From positions 115,106 through 179,105 of the forward strand of contig CBDCPD010000004.1 of NCBI GenBank assembly GCA_965220095.1: a DNA stretch of 64,000 nucleotides, in the 5' to 3' direction. This document shows, in pieces, positions 35,988 to 45,700 of the stretch. This DNA is from Bin87 sp965220095. GTDB lineage: Bacteria; Chloroflexota; Dehalococcoidia; Lucifugimonadales; UBA3495. A program made the translations under genes and the position numbers. The notes under the pieces were generated by a model. The model saw only the letters and a program-made list of their open reading frames with translations, was not told where the DNA came from and did not search any database. Position 1 is the first letter of the stretch, and every line of letters begins with the position of its first letter.

Positions 35988-36995
35988 TTGGCCAAGAACA
36001 ACCAGGAATTCGCCGAGTTCCTCAGGGATGAGGTGAACCTCAATCAGAGCCGCCTGGACCGATTGGAGACCTCGGTCGGCGCGGTGAACGACTACCTGAA
36101 GGGAAACCTGACCGGATATCAGAAGATGGAGCGGCAGGGTTCTTATGCGCTCGGCACGCTCATCAAGCCGGTGGACGACAACGACGAGTACGACGCCGAC
36201 ATCCAGATCGTCATGAGTCCGAACCCCAAGTGGGATCCCAAGGACTACATCCTTGAGATCAACCGGACGTTGGCCAAGAACAAGACCTACGTCGACAAGC
36301 TCCGGCTCAAGACCAGGTGCGTGACCATCGATTACGCCGGCGAATTTCATCTTGACGTGGTCCCGAGAGTGACCAAAGGCGGCAAGCACTACGTCTGCAA
36401 CCGGATTGCGAACAAATTCGAGGAGACGGACGGTAACGGATATCGGGAATGGTTCAACGAGAAGAACCGGGTCACCGGCGGCAACCTGAAGCGGGTGGTG
36501 AGGCTGCTCAAGCACCTGCGAGACCACAAGAATAGTTTCACGGCCAAGTCCATTTTGCTGACCACCTTGGCCGGCAACACCATCAAAACATCGGATGAAG
36601 GAACGACGGCGGTGAGCACGGTCGCCGACACGCTGGAGACCGTCCTGTCCAGGATGGACAACTACCTGCTGCAGCATCCCAATATGCCTGAGATCAAGAA
36701 TCCGGTGCTACCGGCGGAAAATTTCAACCGGCATTGGGACCAGCGTAAATACTCCAATTTCAGGAACCGAGTCCAGTCTTACGCGGGAACCGCGAAGCGG
36801 GCGAAAGCCGAGCCTTCGGCTGAAAAAGCCATCAAGGTCTGGCAGGACCTGTTCGGGGACAAGTTCGGTAAATCCTCCAACTCTGGTGGTGGCTCATCGG
36901 GTCAAAGTACCAGCGGCAGCGCTATTGGCGGCGCGGCGGCAACCACGACCCCACCGCCAGTCCGGCGGCCGAACGAAGCTCGCCGCTTCGGATAA
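35988..36995 (+). CDS. CD-NTase (cGAS/DncV-like nucleotidyltransferase)
   Basis: TTG start at 35988 with AAGGAG at 35974-35979. Residues ~45-130 hold the nucleotidyltransferase core: RQGSYALGTLIK, EYDADIQIVM (D69, D71) and FHLDVVPRV (D123). The C-terminal helical half ends in a Gly/Ser-rich flexible tail and ...EARRFG, with a terminal Gly suitable for Cap2-mediated conjugation. The enzyme makes a cyclic oligonucleotide that activates CapV. About 280 residues closely match the C-terminus of the fusion at 30576. Product and clade cannot be told by eye. Confidence 0.9.
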   Translation: MAKNNQEFAEFLRDEVNLNQSRLDRLETSVGAVNDYLKGNLTGYQKMERQGSYALGTLIKPVDDNDEYDADIQIVMSPNPKWDPKDYILEINRTLAKNKTYVDKLRLKTRCVTIDYAGEFHLDVVPRVTKGGKHYVCNRIANKFEETDGNGYREWFNEKNRVTGGNLKRVVRLLKHLRDHKNSFTAKSILLTTLAGNTIKTSDEGTTAVSTVADTLETVLSRMDNYLLQHPNMPEIKNPVLPAENFNRHWDQRKYSNFRNRVQSYAGTAKRAKAEPSAEKAIKVWQDLFGDKFGKSSNSGGGSSGQSTSGSAIGGAAATTTPPPVRRPNEARRFG

Positions 36996-37000
36996 ACCCT

Positions 37001-38536
37001 ATGACGGAGGACCATTTCTATACGGAGTCGCTCGAGACGTTCCAGAATGATTTGGCGGCGGCCGGCTTTGAACCGGTCGCCATCGCCGGGTTGTCAGGTT
37101 GGAGAGGCCCGATCCGACAGGCTTTCGCGGGGGTGACTGACGCGACAACCATGGATGTCGTGATCCGTCCCGGATGGCCGTTCCAGTCTCCGGCTCTCTT
37201 GGTTGAAGGTTTGGAAACCAATCACTCAACGCCAGGTGGGTTCGTTTGCCTCTGGCAGGACGGAGATCCCAGCGGTGATTGGGAAACCGTTGAAGGGTTC
37301 TTCGCACGTGTCGATGAATGGTGCGAGAACGCAAAGCGCGGCTGGGAAGGCGACGACCTTGAAGGCGACGCCTTTCTGAACTTCACGAAGAAAGTTTCTA
37401 TCGTGGCGACCTTCAACCTATCGGAGCTCGTCATCCGAAGCGGCGATTTGGGGGAACTTCGTGGCCGAGTGAGCCGAGATCCACCCAGAGTCGAAGTTGT
37501 GCCGGGGCGCCAGAACCTGCCGAACCAACTGCGAGGTCTGGGGTTCCATGTGGGCAGGTTGAACACCCCACCACCCCGTCAACTTTCGGAGATATTTCGC
37601 TGCTTGTCACGGAAGCAAAGCGGGCGGTTAAAGCGAGCGCTGGACGATCGGCGTCGGCCCGAACCATTTGTGGCCAGCGGTGGGTTAGACCTTATCCTGC
37701 TCTGTTGGGAACGGCACGGCAGGCCTGACATTTTGGTAATGGCGTGTCAAGGAATAAATAACGATACGGAGGCAATAGCGTTGCAACCAGGACCGACGGA
37801 CGAGCAGAGCTTAATCTTACGGGCGGGCCCGGATGCGCCGGTTCTACGCACCATGACGGTTACCTTGTTCGGGGCCGGAGCCCTGGGTGGCCATGTGGCG
37901 GTTGCCCTCGCGGAAAGCGGACTTGGGTACCTGAACGTTGTCGATGGCGACGTGCTGTTGCCGGGCAACGTTGTGAGGCACGTTGCGGGGCACGATCAAG
38001 TGGGTAGAGCTAAAGTCCAAGCGGTTCACCGGGTAATTTCAGGCCATGCTCCCTGGACCGAAGTAGCCGAGTTCCCGGAGTCTCCCATGACACCCGGTCA
38101 AATGCGTGAGTGGATCTCAAACGCTGATGTCGTCATCGACGCGACGGGTAATGATGCCTTCGCACCTGCTTTGGCCATGGTGGCAAAGGAAGACGAGGTA
38201 CCCCTGGTGTCCGGCGCTCTTTACCGCGGAGGCAACGTTGCACGGGTGCAACGGCAGATATTGGCAAGCGACACACCGGTTCACCAGCGAAAGGAAGGCA
38301 TGCAATATACGGTTATTCCGCAAGGGGATGTCCGTGAGGAGTTCGCAGCGCCGGCGCTGGGCTGTTCCGCTCCGGTCAACAACGCTCCACCGTCATCGGT
38401 GTTGGCATGCGCTTCCCTGATAGTTCAGGTTACGTTGGATGCGCTGACCGGCCGGTTTGAGTTCAATGACGAAGTGACCGACGTCTATCGGAGTATTGCA
38501 GAAGCGCCGTTCGATAAGATCGGGCGGCTGACCTGA
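37001..38536 (+). CDS. cap2: E2-E1 fusion ligase (Cap2-like)
   Basis: The 511-residue protein has an N-terminal E2-like domain with STPGGFVCLWQDG (candidate Cys83) and a C-terminal ThiF/E1 domain: TLFGAGALGGHVAVALAESG, VVDGDVLLPGNVVRH, VIDATGNDAF and a candidate catalytic Cys455 in LGCSAPVNNAPPSS. In type II CBASS, Cap2 attaches the C-terminus of the CD-NTase to cell targets, which boosts its activity. It begins 5 bases after the CD-NTase stop. No Cap3 (JAB protease) gene follows; the next gene is a restriction-modification enzyme. Confidence 0.85.
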   Translation: MTEDHFYTESLETFQNDLAAAGFEPVAIAGLSGWRGPIRQAFAGVTDATTMDVVIRPGWPFQSPALLVEGLETNHSTPGGFVCLWQDGDPSGDWETVEGFFARVDEWCENAKRGWEGDDLEGDAFLNFTKKVSIVATFNLSELVIRSGDLGELRGRVSRDPPRVEVVPGRQNLPNQLRGLGFHVGRLNTPPPRQLSEIFRCLSRKQSGRLKRALDDRRRPEPFVASGGLDLILLCWERHGRPDILVMACQGINNDTEAIALQPGPTDEQSLILRAGPDAPVLRTMTVTLFGAGALGGHVAVALAESGLGYLNVVDGDVLLPGNVVRHVAGHDQVGRAKVQAVHRVISGHAPWTEVAEFPESPMTPGQMREWISNADVVIDATGNDAFAPALAMVAKEDEVPLVSGALYRGGNVARVQRQILASDTPVHQRKEGMQYTVIPQGDVREEFAAPALGCSAPVNNAPPSSVLACASLIVQVTLDALTGRFEFNDEVTDVYRSIAEAPFDKIGRLT

Positions 38537-38791
38537 ATTCCGTTGGATAATTTGAAGGGACCCGCTTGAGATGACTGCCAGGATTGGCCGATGTATATTT
38601 GGCTGCGGAAAACTCGGCGGGCGTACTTACAGTGCTATGTTAAGAGGAACCCGCCTACGGTCCCGACGTTTGCCGGCATAAGCGTGGCACCGGAACCAAG
38701 GGAAAGGCTGGCGTTCCAAGCAGGTGGAGTGCCCCAGAAGTGCTATTTCGGAAATCATTGTTTCGGCGTTAGGTTGGATACAAAAGTTTTG

Positions 38792-41584
38792 ATGATGACG
38801 GCGACCATGACACCGCAGGAGTTCATCGAACGGTGGCGGAACGCGGGGTTCGGTGAACGACAGGGAGCGCAGTCGTTCTTCAATGACCTCTGTGCCGTGG
38901 TGGGCCATCCGACGCTGGCGGCCTATGGCGACCCGGATAGGTTCACATTCGAGAAGTGGGTACCAGGCGGTTTCGCCGATGCCTACTACGAGGAGCATTT
39001 CGGCTGGGAGTTCAAGGGGCAGGACACGCAGTTGGACGGGGCCTTCGACCAATTGCTGCGCTACCAGGTGCACCTGAAGACGCCGCCGCTGCTGATTGTG
39101 TCGTCGTTCGAGACAATACGGATCCAGACCAACTTCCCGGGGATGGAGACGGCGCGGTACGACCTCGGCATCGGGGAGCTGGAGCAGCCGGAGCGGCTGG
39201 GCCTGGTGCGGGACGTGTTCTTCGCGCCGCACCGGTTCCGGGAGCGGCTGCGATCAGTGGACGCGGTGACCCGGGAGACGGCGTCGCTGTTCCAGTCCAT
39301 CGTGGTGGACATGGAGGCACGCAACGAGAATCCCGAACGGTTGGCGCGGTACCTGAACCAGCTGGTGTTCTGCCTGTACTCGGAGGACGCAGGCCTGCTG
39401 CCGGATGGGCTGTTCACCCGCATCGTCGGCCAACACTACCGCAATCCGAAAACGTTCGACGAGGCAATACGCAGCCTGTTCATTCTGATGGCTACGGGTG
39501 GGCATGCCGGCGCCGACCAAATCGCCCACTTCAACGGCGACCTGTTCAACGTCGTGGACACCGTTGAACTCAGCACGGTGGCCCTGCAACGGCTGGGCGA
39601 GGCCTGCGAGCGGAACTGGCGGGACATCGAGCCGTCGATATTCGGGACGCTGTTTGAGCGGGCGCTGGACGCATCCAAGCGGGCGCAGACGGGAGCGCAC
39701 TACACCGGGGCCGACGACATCGAGCTGGTGGTGGAACCGGTGGTGATGACGCCGCTGCGCCGCGAGTGGGAGGAGACACGGGCCGCGATTGAGAAGCTGC
39801 TGGAGGGGGAACAGGATACCAATGCCGTGGTGGCGACGACACAACGGACGGGACCTGATCCCCTGAACGCGCTGGCAACAGCACTGAGGACGAGGGCGCG
39901 GGAACAACTGGACGCGTTTCGGGAGCGGCTGGCGTCGGTGCGGGTGCTGGATCCGGCGTGCGGCAGCGGCAACTTCCTGTACATCGCCCTGCGGTTGCTG
40001 CTGGACCTGGAGCGGGAGGTGATCGACTTTGCCGCGGTGCAGGACTGGCACGGGCTGACGCCCACGGTGCAGCCCAACCAGATGCTGGGGCTGGAGATCA
40101 ACCACTACGCGGCGGAGCTGGCGCGGACGGCGCTGTGGATCGGCTACATCCAGTGGCACCAGGCCAACGGGTTCGGCTACACCCAGCGTCCGATCCTGAC
40201 GCCGCTGGACACGATACGGCAGGCCGACGCGCTACTGGACCTGACCGACCCGGAGCATCCGGCGGAACCGGAATGGCCGGCGGCGGAGTTCATCGTGGGC
40301 AACCCCCCGTTTTTGGGCGGGAAACTGCTCCGCACCGGACTGAGCGACGGATACGTGGATGCGCTGTTCAAGCAGTACGACGGCAAGGTGCCGGGCGAAG
40401 CCGACTTGGTGTGCTACTGGTTCGACAAGGCGCAGCGGGCAATCACGGCGGGGAACGCCAGTCGGGCAGGGCTACTGGCGACGCAGGGGATAAGGGGCGG
40501 CGCCAACCGGAAGGTCTTGCAACGCATCAAGGAGACCGGCGACATTTTCATGGCGTGGTCGGATCATCCATGGGTGCTGGAAGGCGCGGCGGTGCACATC
40601 TCGATCGTTGGGTTCGATGATGGTTCCGAGAGCGACCGGATGCTGGACGGGCACCCGGTCGACGTTATCAATGCCAACCTGACCGCCGGCGCGGACCTCA
40701 CGGCCGCGAAGCGTCTGGAAGAAAACCTCGGCATCGCTTTTATGGGCGACACTAAGGGCGGGCCATTCGACATATCAGGTGAACTGGCAAGGGAGATGCT
40801 CGACAGTCCCAATCCTCACGGCAAGGGCAACGAGGCGGTAGTTCGCCCCTGGGTCAATGGGCGGGATATAACCGACCGGTCCCGAGGCATGTGGATAGTT
40901 GACTTCGGCGATATCACGATCGACCAAGCAGTCTTGCATGAGGCACCGTTTGAGTACGTCAACGCTCATGTACGTCCGCAACGAGAACGGTCCCGGTCAA
41001 CGATTGCAAACTGGTGGCTGCACGAACGGCCCCGGCCAGAGATGAGGAAAGCGCTACAAAATATTGACCGCTACATTGCTACGCCGCGTGTATCCAAGCA
41101 CAGGCTTTTTGATTGGATTGGAAGCGCCACTCTCTCCGACAGCGCGATAATCGCGTTTGCCAAGGACGACGACTATACATTTGGCGTGCTGCACTCGCGC
41201 TTTCACGAACTGTGGGCGTTGGCGATGGGAACGCAGTTAGAGACACGGCCACGATACACGCCGACCACGTGCTTTGAGACGTTCCCGTTTCCGCGGCCCA
41301 CGGAGGAGCAGCGGGAAGCGATCAGCGCCGCAGTGGCGGAGTTGAACTCGCTGCGGGAGGGCTGGCTGAATCCGGCGGGGATCAGCGCGGCGGAACTGCG
41401 GAAGCGGACGCTGACCAACCTGTACAACCAGCGTCCAACGTGGCTGGAGAACATCCACGCCCGGCTGGACGCGGCGGTGGCCGACGCCTACGGGTGGCCG
41501 GCGGACCTGCCCGACGCCGAGATGCTGGAGCGTCTGCTGGGGCTGAACCTGGAGCGGGCGGGAGCAGAAACCAATTCAGAGTAA
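38792..41584 (+). CDS. MmeI-like single-chain type IIL restriction-modification enzyme
   Basis: I start it at ATG 38792, where MmeI-type similarity begins; the frame is open to 38591 (997 residues). Residues 63-75 match the MmeI nuclease signature D-x9-E-x-K exactly (ADAYYEEHFGWEFKG). The N6-adenine methyltransferase has motif I DPACGSGNFLYIAL near 388 and motif IV GNPPFLGG near 505. The C-terminal ~350 residues (FYTPTTCFETFPF-type) are the target-recognition and helical parts. One protein both methylates and cuts at a distance. It has a 255-base gap from the CBASS-like operon, so its own promoter. Confidence 0.85.
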   Translation: MMTATMTPQEFIERWRNAGFGERQGAQSFFNDLCAVVGHPTLAAYGDPDRFTFEKWVPGGFADAYYEEHFGWEFKGQDTQLDGAFDQLLRYQVHLKTPPLLIVSSFETIRIQTNFPGMETARYDLGIGELEQPERLGLVRDVFFAPHRFRERLRSVDAVTRETASLFQSIVVDMEARNENPERLARYLNQLVFCLYSEDAGLLPDGLFTRIVGQHYRNPKTFDEAIRSLFILMATGGHAGADQIAHFNGDLFNVVDTVELSTVALQRLGEACERNWRDIEPSIFGTLFERALDASKRAQTGAHYTGADDIELVVEPVVMTPLRREWEETRAAIEKLLEGEQDTNAVVATTQRTGPDPLNALATALRTRAREQLDAFRERLASVRVLDPACGSGNFLYIALRLLLDLEREVIDFAAVQDWHGLTPTVQPNQMLGLEINHYAAELARTALWIGYIQWHQANGFGYTQRPILTPLDTIRQADALLDLTDPEHPAEPEWPAAEFIVGNPPFLGGKLLRTGLSDGYVDALFKQYDGKVPGEADLVCYWFDKAQRAITAGNASRAGLLATQGIRGGANRKVLQRIKETGDIFMAWSDHPWVLEGAAVHISIVGFDDGSESDRMLDGHPVDVINANLTAGADLTAAKRLEENLGIAFMGDTKGGPFDISGELAREMLDSPNPHGKGNEAVVRPWVNGRDITDRSRGMWIVDFGDITIDQAVLHEAPFEYVNAHVRPQRERSRSTIANWWLHERPRPEMRKALQNIDRYIATPRVSKHRLFDWIGSATLSDSAIIAFAKDDDYTFGVLHSRFHELWALAMGTQLETRPRYTPTTCFETFPFPRPTEEQREAISAAVAELNSLREGWLNPAGISAAELRKRTLTNLYNQRPTWLENIHARLDAAVADAYGWPADLPDAEMLERLLGLNLERAGAETNSE

Positions 41585-41671
41585 CGGTATCGCTATCAAC
41601 CGCTGTCGGCGTACGGCTCCCGTCCGCGTGCGGACCAGATCAGCGGGCTCTCCCGAACCAAGGAACAACGC

Positions 41672-41845
41672 ATGGTACGAATAACCAAAGAGGAATTCAC
41701 CGACCTTGATGGGCGGGGGCGAAAAATGCGGACGATTGAAGCCGCTCGAGCCCGAATACAGCACACGGACGGGAAAGTTGAAGAATACTCTGGCGCCACA
41801 GCCGAAGAGTGGCCATGGACTCCAGACGGTCATCCACCTGAATAG
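41672..41845 (+). CDS. Small hypothetical protein (57 aa)
   Basis: ATG 41672 follows AAGGAA and encodes a charged peptide (MVRITKEEFTDLDGRGRKMR ... ATAEEWPWTPDGHPPE). It lies 87 bases after the restriction-modification gene on the same strand. No family is recognised. Confidence 0.35.
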   Translation: MVRITKEEFTDLDGRGRKMRTIEAARARIQHTDGKVEEYSGATAEEWPWTPDGHPPE

Positions 41846-42039
41846 TACTTGTTCGGGGTCCCAATGCTCAAAATGTTTGAACTGGCCTCCCGCTTGAACG
41901 ATATGACCATATCATTGCTTTCAGACAATGGCGAGATAATCCTTATGATCGGTAGCATCATGATTGGGATGCAGAGGTCTGCCGACAGTCCGGCTCACCT
42001 GGTGGGCAGCGAGGTCCCGTTAGACAGCTAAGGTAGACC

Positions 42040-42413
42040 TTTCCCCACGTTTGACGGTGAACAACCGGCACCGCCCATTGCCTTTCCGGATGGAGGTGTC
42101 CAAGACCCGAATAGCGGCGAGAGGGATGGCCACCATGACGCCTTGGCCATGGCGTCGGTCTTGGCGCGGATGACGGTGATGCGGCCGCTGCCGTCGTCCC
42201 AGCGCTGGACGTCGCCCCGCCTCGGAGCGGCGCGGTCCGGCGTCGGACAGCACGGCCCCAAGGCCACGTCAAACTTCGCCAGCTGGGCGGGCCTGCTCGG
42301 GGGTTTCGAAGCCGTGTCCGCGGCGATGGGGGCTGGTCAGCGGTGAGCCTGGTCACGGCCAGCACATCAGTGGTGATCGCGCCGACCTGGCGTTGTAATT
42401 TCGCCAACCGCAT
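42040..42413 (-). pseudogene. Tyrosine recombinase, central remnant
   Basis: On the minus strand RLAKLQRQVGAITTDVLAVT matches the intact recombinase stretch RLSKPQRQSGALTADVLAVI, and further blocks match in shifted frames (including the WDDGSGRITVIR region). Stops and frame changes show decay; neither end of the gene is present. Confidence 0.7.
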
Positions 42414-42466
42414 GCACCAACCCTAGCCGGATAAGAAGGTACAACGCGGACTACAACCTGGAGGAC

Positions 42467-42742
42467 GTGCGCTGCGTGGCATTGAACCTGCATAAACGGG
42501 AACGCAGCACCAGAGTGGGTATCAAAGCCAAGCGCAAGAAGGCTGGCTGGTACTGCGAGTACTTGCTCAAAGTCGTGTCCCAGGAAAATGCGATTACCCT
42601 GCTGAGGGAAACCTTGGAGCTGCCGACAGCCCGCCGGTACCATATGCTCCGTGACGCCCGCATCGGCGGCGACACTTTCGAGATTTACAAGTTCGCGACG
42701 GCCAGGGCGCTGCTCGGTGGCCGGGTTGATCTTCAAGGATGA
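42467..42742 (+). CDS. Fragment of unknown protein
   Basis: A 91-codon frame (internal GTG at 42467; open further upstream to the recombinase remnant) encodes LHKRERSTRVGIKAKRKKAG and LLRETLELPTARRYHMLRDA. It reads like the C-terminal part of a soluble protein whose beginning was replaced by the recombinase remnant. Its TGA overlaps ATG 42739 of the next gene. No family is recognised. Confidence 0.35.
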   Translation: MRCVALNLHKRERSTRVGIKAKRKKAGWYCEYLLKVVSQENAITLLRETLELPTARRYHMLRDARIGGDTFEIYKFATARALLGGRVDLQG

Positions 42743-43608
42743 AAAGCAACATGTTGAAAGTCAAATACTCGTCGCGGGCAACCATGACGTTTGCGGCCGC
42801 GCTCGCCTTGTTGCTGCTGTCCGCCTGCGGGCTCGAAGGAACACCCCTGGCATCGCTGACGACAAGCGTTGTTGCCGCAAATGAGCCGTCACCTGCAGGA
42901 CAAACAGTCGGCTATTCTTACGACGCAGTTCAAGTCGCCGGGTTCGGCAAAGCCACGAGCGTGCCGGACTTGGCGACGCTTTCGCTGGGAGTAGAAATTA
43001 TCGACGACACTGTGGCCGAGGCCAGAAGAAGGGCGGCGGAGTCGTTGCAAGAGGTGAAGGATGCCCTTACCGAAAAAGGGATCGCAGAAGCCGATATCGC
43101 AACCAGCCATTTCAGAATTCGTCCGGACTACGACTACAGTCAAGAGGGCGCGCCCACGCTGATCGGGTACCGCGTGAGCAACGGATTGCGAGTAACGGTG
43201 CGGGACACGGTCACGGATACGGATAATGTAGGTCCCATCATTGACGCCGCCGTTGCAGCTGGGGGCAATGACATCGTGTTCAATAGCCTCAGCTTCTCCT
43301 TCTCCGACACCTCTGCGATGGAACTGCAGGCTCGGGAAGCGGCCGTGGCCGACCTGGCAGCAAAGGCCGGGCAGCTGGCAGAGTTCGCGGGCCGCGAGTT
43401 GGGCGACCTCAAGCTGCTTACTGAAGGCGCTGGGGGCGGAGGAGGCATTTTCCCTGAAGCCGCCGTCCAGCAGCTATTTGGGTTCGCCTCCTATGGTCTT
43501 GACACCCCAGTCACGGCCGGCGAGGGTGAGGTTACCGTCATCGTGTTCGGCATCTACGAATTGGGAGAACTTTCCGAAAGCGCCGCATCGTCCAACGGTA
43601 CTCAGTGA
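42739..43608 (+). CDS. SIMPL/DUF541 domain lipoprotein
   Basis: The protein begins with a basic stretch, a hydrophobic helix and LLLLSACGL, a lipobox with Cys at about residue 30, so it is probably a membrane-anchored lipoprotein. The mature part is a SIMPL (DUF541) domain: VQVAGFGKATSVPDLATLSL, ESLQEVKDALTEKGIAEADI, IVFNSLSFSFSD and a final GEVTVIVFGIYEL strand. SIMPL proteins form envelope oligomers of poorly known role. ATG 42751 is an alternative start with AAGGA 11 bases upstream. No operon partner is evident. Confidence 0.85.
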   Translation: MKSNMLKVKYSSRATMTFAAALALLLLSACGLEGTPLASLTTSVVAANEPSPAGQTVGYSYDAVQVAGFGKATSVPDLATLSLGVEIIDDTVAEARRRAAESLQEVKDALTEKGIAEADIATSHFRIRPDYDYSQEGAPTLIGYRVSNGLRVTVRDTVTDTDNVGPIIDAAVAAGGNDIVFNSLSFSFSDTSAMELQAREAAVADLAAKAGQLAEFAGRELGDLKLLTEGAGGGGGIFPEAAVQQLFGFASYGLDTPVTAGEGEVTVIVFGIYELGELSESAASSNGTQ

Positions 43609-43788
43609 CCGCTCCATTCGTGAGCATACTACCGAAGGGCGCATCGTCGTTGACGACGATGACAGCCAGCCAGCCAGCATCGACCTGCTCCTGAACCGCC
43701 GCTTCCTGGTGTTCTCCAAATCCCGGCAGCCTTACACCGACACGAGGGAACCGCCGGGCAACTTCACCGAAGAGGTGTCAAACGTCGA

Positions 43789-44758
43789 TTACAAATACCG
43801 CAGCGCCGACCCGGCGGTTTCGCCGCGGGTGTAGCGGCCCACCATGCCGCCGCCCTGCTTCCGGCGGCCCTGGCGCTCGATCTCGTGGGTGGGCGAGCCG
43901 TTCTGGGCCATGCGCCGTGCCATGCCGACGCGCCCGCTGTGGCCGCTGAAGAACTCCCAATTCTCTAACCCCGCGGCCCTGGCGATCGCCTTGACCCGCC
44001 GGGCGATCTGCGACTCCGACAGCCCGAACACTTTGTCCTCGCCCGCGGCTCCCGCCGGCCGGATGGCGGAGAGCGCCTCCATGGCGGCCGCGCTGACCTG
44101 GGGCGACTACAGCGCCCTGGGCCTCGGCGTCGGTCTTGGAACGAATTACGGTGATGCGGCCGGAGCCGTCGTCCCAGCGCTGCACGTCGCCCCAGGTCAG
44201 CGCGGCCGCCTCGGACCGGCGCAATCCCGCGTCGGACAATACTGCCACCAGGGCGACGTCAAACCTCCCCCTTTCTGCAGCCTGATCAGGCGTCTCGATG
44301 CCGCGGCCGCGCTTGCGGGGCTGGACGGCGGTGAGGCGGATAACGGCGAGCACGTCGGCGGTGAGGGCGCCGGACTGGCGCTGGGGCTTCGAGAGCCGCC
44401 GACCCCATCCTTTCAAAGAGGCGCACACGCCCGGGTCCCGGCAGGGCGATTCCAGCTTGGCCCACTCGTGGGCCTTCGAGATGGCCGACGAGGCCAGCCG
44501 GATGGTGGCGATGGATGCGCCGGAGTTCGCCCGGGCGGCCAGGTAGCGGGCCACGGTGAGGGGCTCGGCGGGCAGGGACGTGAGGCCCACCCCGTCGCAC
44601 CAGCCGGTGAAGATGCGCCGCTGGGTTCCGTAGACCCGGTGGGTGTTGTCGGAGAGGACCGACTCCAGAGACGAAGCCACGCCCTGGTCGGCGGCCCACA
44701 GCGCCGGGATTGACGGGGGTTGATGGGGAACGAGTTGCTGGCCAACGGTGGTGGTCAT
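43789..44758 (-). pseudogene. Tyrosine recombinase, frameshifted copy
   Basis: The first ~215 residues align with the intact recombinase at 21190, including LSDAGLRRSEAAALTWGDVQ. Near 44090-44120 the frame changes: a repeated ALTWGD-like piece is inserted, and the C-terminal part (VFGLSESQIARRVKAIARAA, HSGRVGMARR, GRYTRG) continues in another frame ending at 43789. So all catalytic residues survive, but not in one protein. Confidence 0.85.
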
Positions 44759-44827
44759 GACTTTTTCCGGCGGCGGTCTGGCGGCTTGGAATAGCGCACG
44801 GTCATTTCGGGCATGGGCGGCAGGCGA

Positions 44828-45700
44828 TCAAGTTTGCGAATCTGAGGACGACTGAGCTTGAGCGAGGTCGTAACCGCTGAGTGCTCGGATCCGTTCCCAC
44901 AGGGCGATACGGTCACTTTCGAGATCTCTCCACATGGCCGGCACGTCGTCGATGGGATCGGTTACCACCACCTCGCACCCACAGCCGGAATACTGGTCGA
45001 TGCGTTCCAGGTCGCTCCGGAAGGCGTGGCTCCAGGCGGCGTCGTGCCGGGCGATGGCGGCGGCTATCTCCGCCACCGAGTCCCGAGGGTAGATGACGCC
45101 CAGGGTAGACAGGAGCGTCGCTCCCGAGTTCCAAAGCAGCCCGTGAGCGTTTCGCCCACGCATGGTGTTCAGGACCGGGCTGCGACGCGATGGATCGAGC
45201 CAAGCCCAACGCATATGGTCCAAGTCTCGTGCTTCCTCGGATGCCCTCTTCAGCCTTTCCAGGGTCACCAGCTCCCACTCGTTGGAGACGTCGCCGTCGT
45301 GGCGAAAGGCGTCCGCGTCCCGGGGATCCTTGGTGAAGATACGGCCCTCCCGGGCGGCCCGGGCGATGACGTGGTTCAGGGTGCGGCGGCAGGCGTGGTA
45401 ATTCTGCGGCGTCTCGACCATCAGCCCGTCCGCCACTCCGTGATGGGGACTGTCGTAATCGCCGTGGCCCGGGTAGTGGCGTTCCCTGAGCCGGGCCAAG
45501 GTTTGTCCCAGGACCTTCCTGCGGTCATCCTCGGCGGCGGCGGGATGGACGATGATCATGTCGAGATCGGACTGCTCATCCCAGCCGCCGGCGGCCCGGG
45601 AGCCGAAGAGGACGACGGCCTCCGCGTCGGTCTGGACCGCCAGGTCCCGGCAGAGATTGATTGCGGCCGGGTCGGGACCCGGGTGGATTACGGCCGGCAT
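44828..45700 (-). CDS. Nucleotidyltransferase (MNT-like) with helical C-terminal domain
   Basis: I start at ATG 45700 (MPAVIHPGPDPAAIN), where conserved sequence begins; the frame is open to 45886 but that part covers a recombinase-like leader. VVLFGSRAAGGWDEQSDLDM followed by II is the GS...DxD active site of minimal nucleotidyltransferases. The C-terminal ~160 residues are helical with LDHMRWAWLDPSRRSPVLNT and GRNAHGLLWNSGATLLS, HEPN-like in shape. MNT-HEPN units are toxin-antitoxin-like systems; here both may be in one chain. The assignment of the second half is tentative. Confidence 0.65.
   Translation of the reverse strand: MPAVIHPGPDPAAINLCRDLAVQTDAEAVVLFGSRAAGGWDEQSDLDMIIVHPAAAEDDRRKVLGQTLARLRERHYPGHGDYDSPHHGVADGLMVETPQNYHACRRTLNHVIARAAREGRIFTKDPRDADAFRHDGDVSNEWELVTLERLKRASEEARDLDHMRWAWLDPSRRSPVLNTMRGRNAHGLLWNSGATLLSTLGVIYPRDSVAEIAAAIARHDAAWSHAFRSDLERIDQYSGCGCEVVVTDPIDDVPAMWRDLESDRIALWERIRALSGYDLAQAQSSSDSQT

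Noticed and set aside
29313..38536. Type III CBASS (HORMA/TRIP13)
   Set aside because: No HORMA domain or TRIP13-like AAA+ protein is seen; the two ATPases have STAND-type winged-helix architecture, and Cap2 marks type II.
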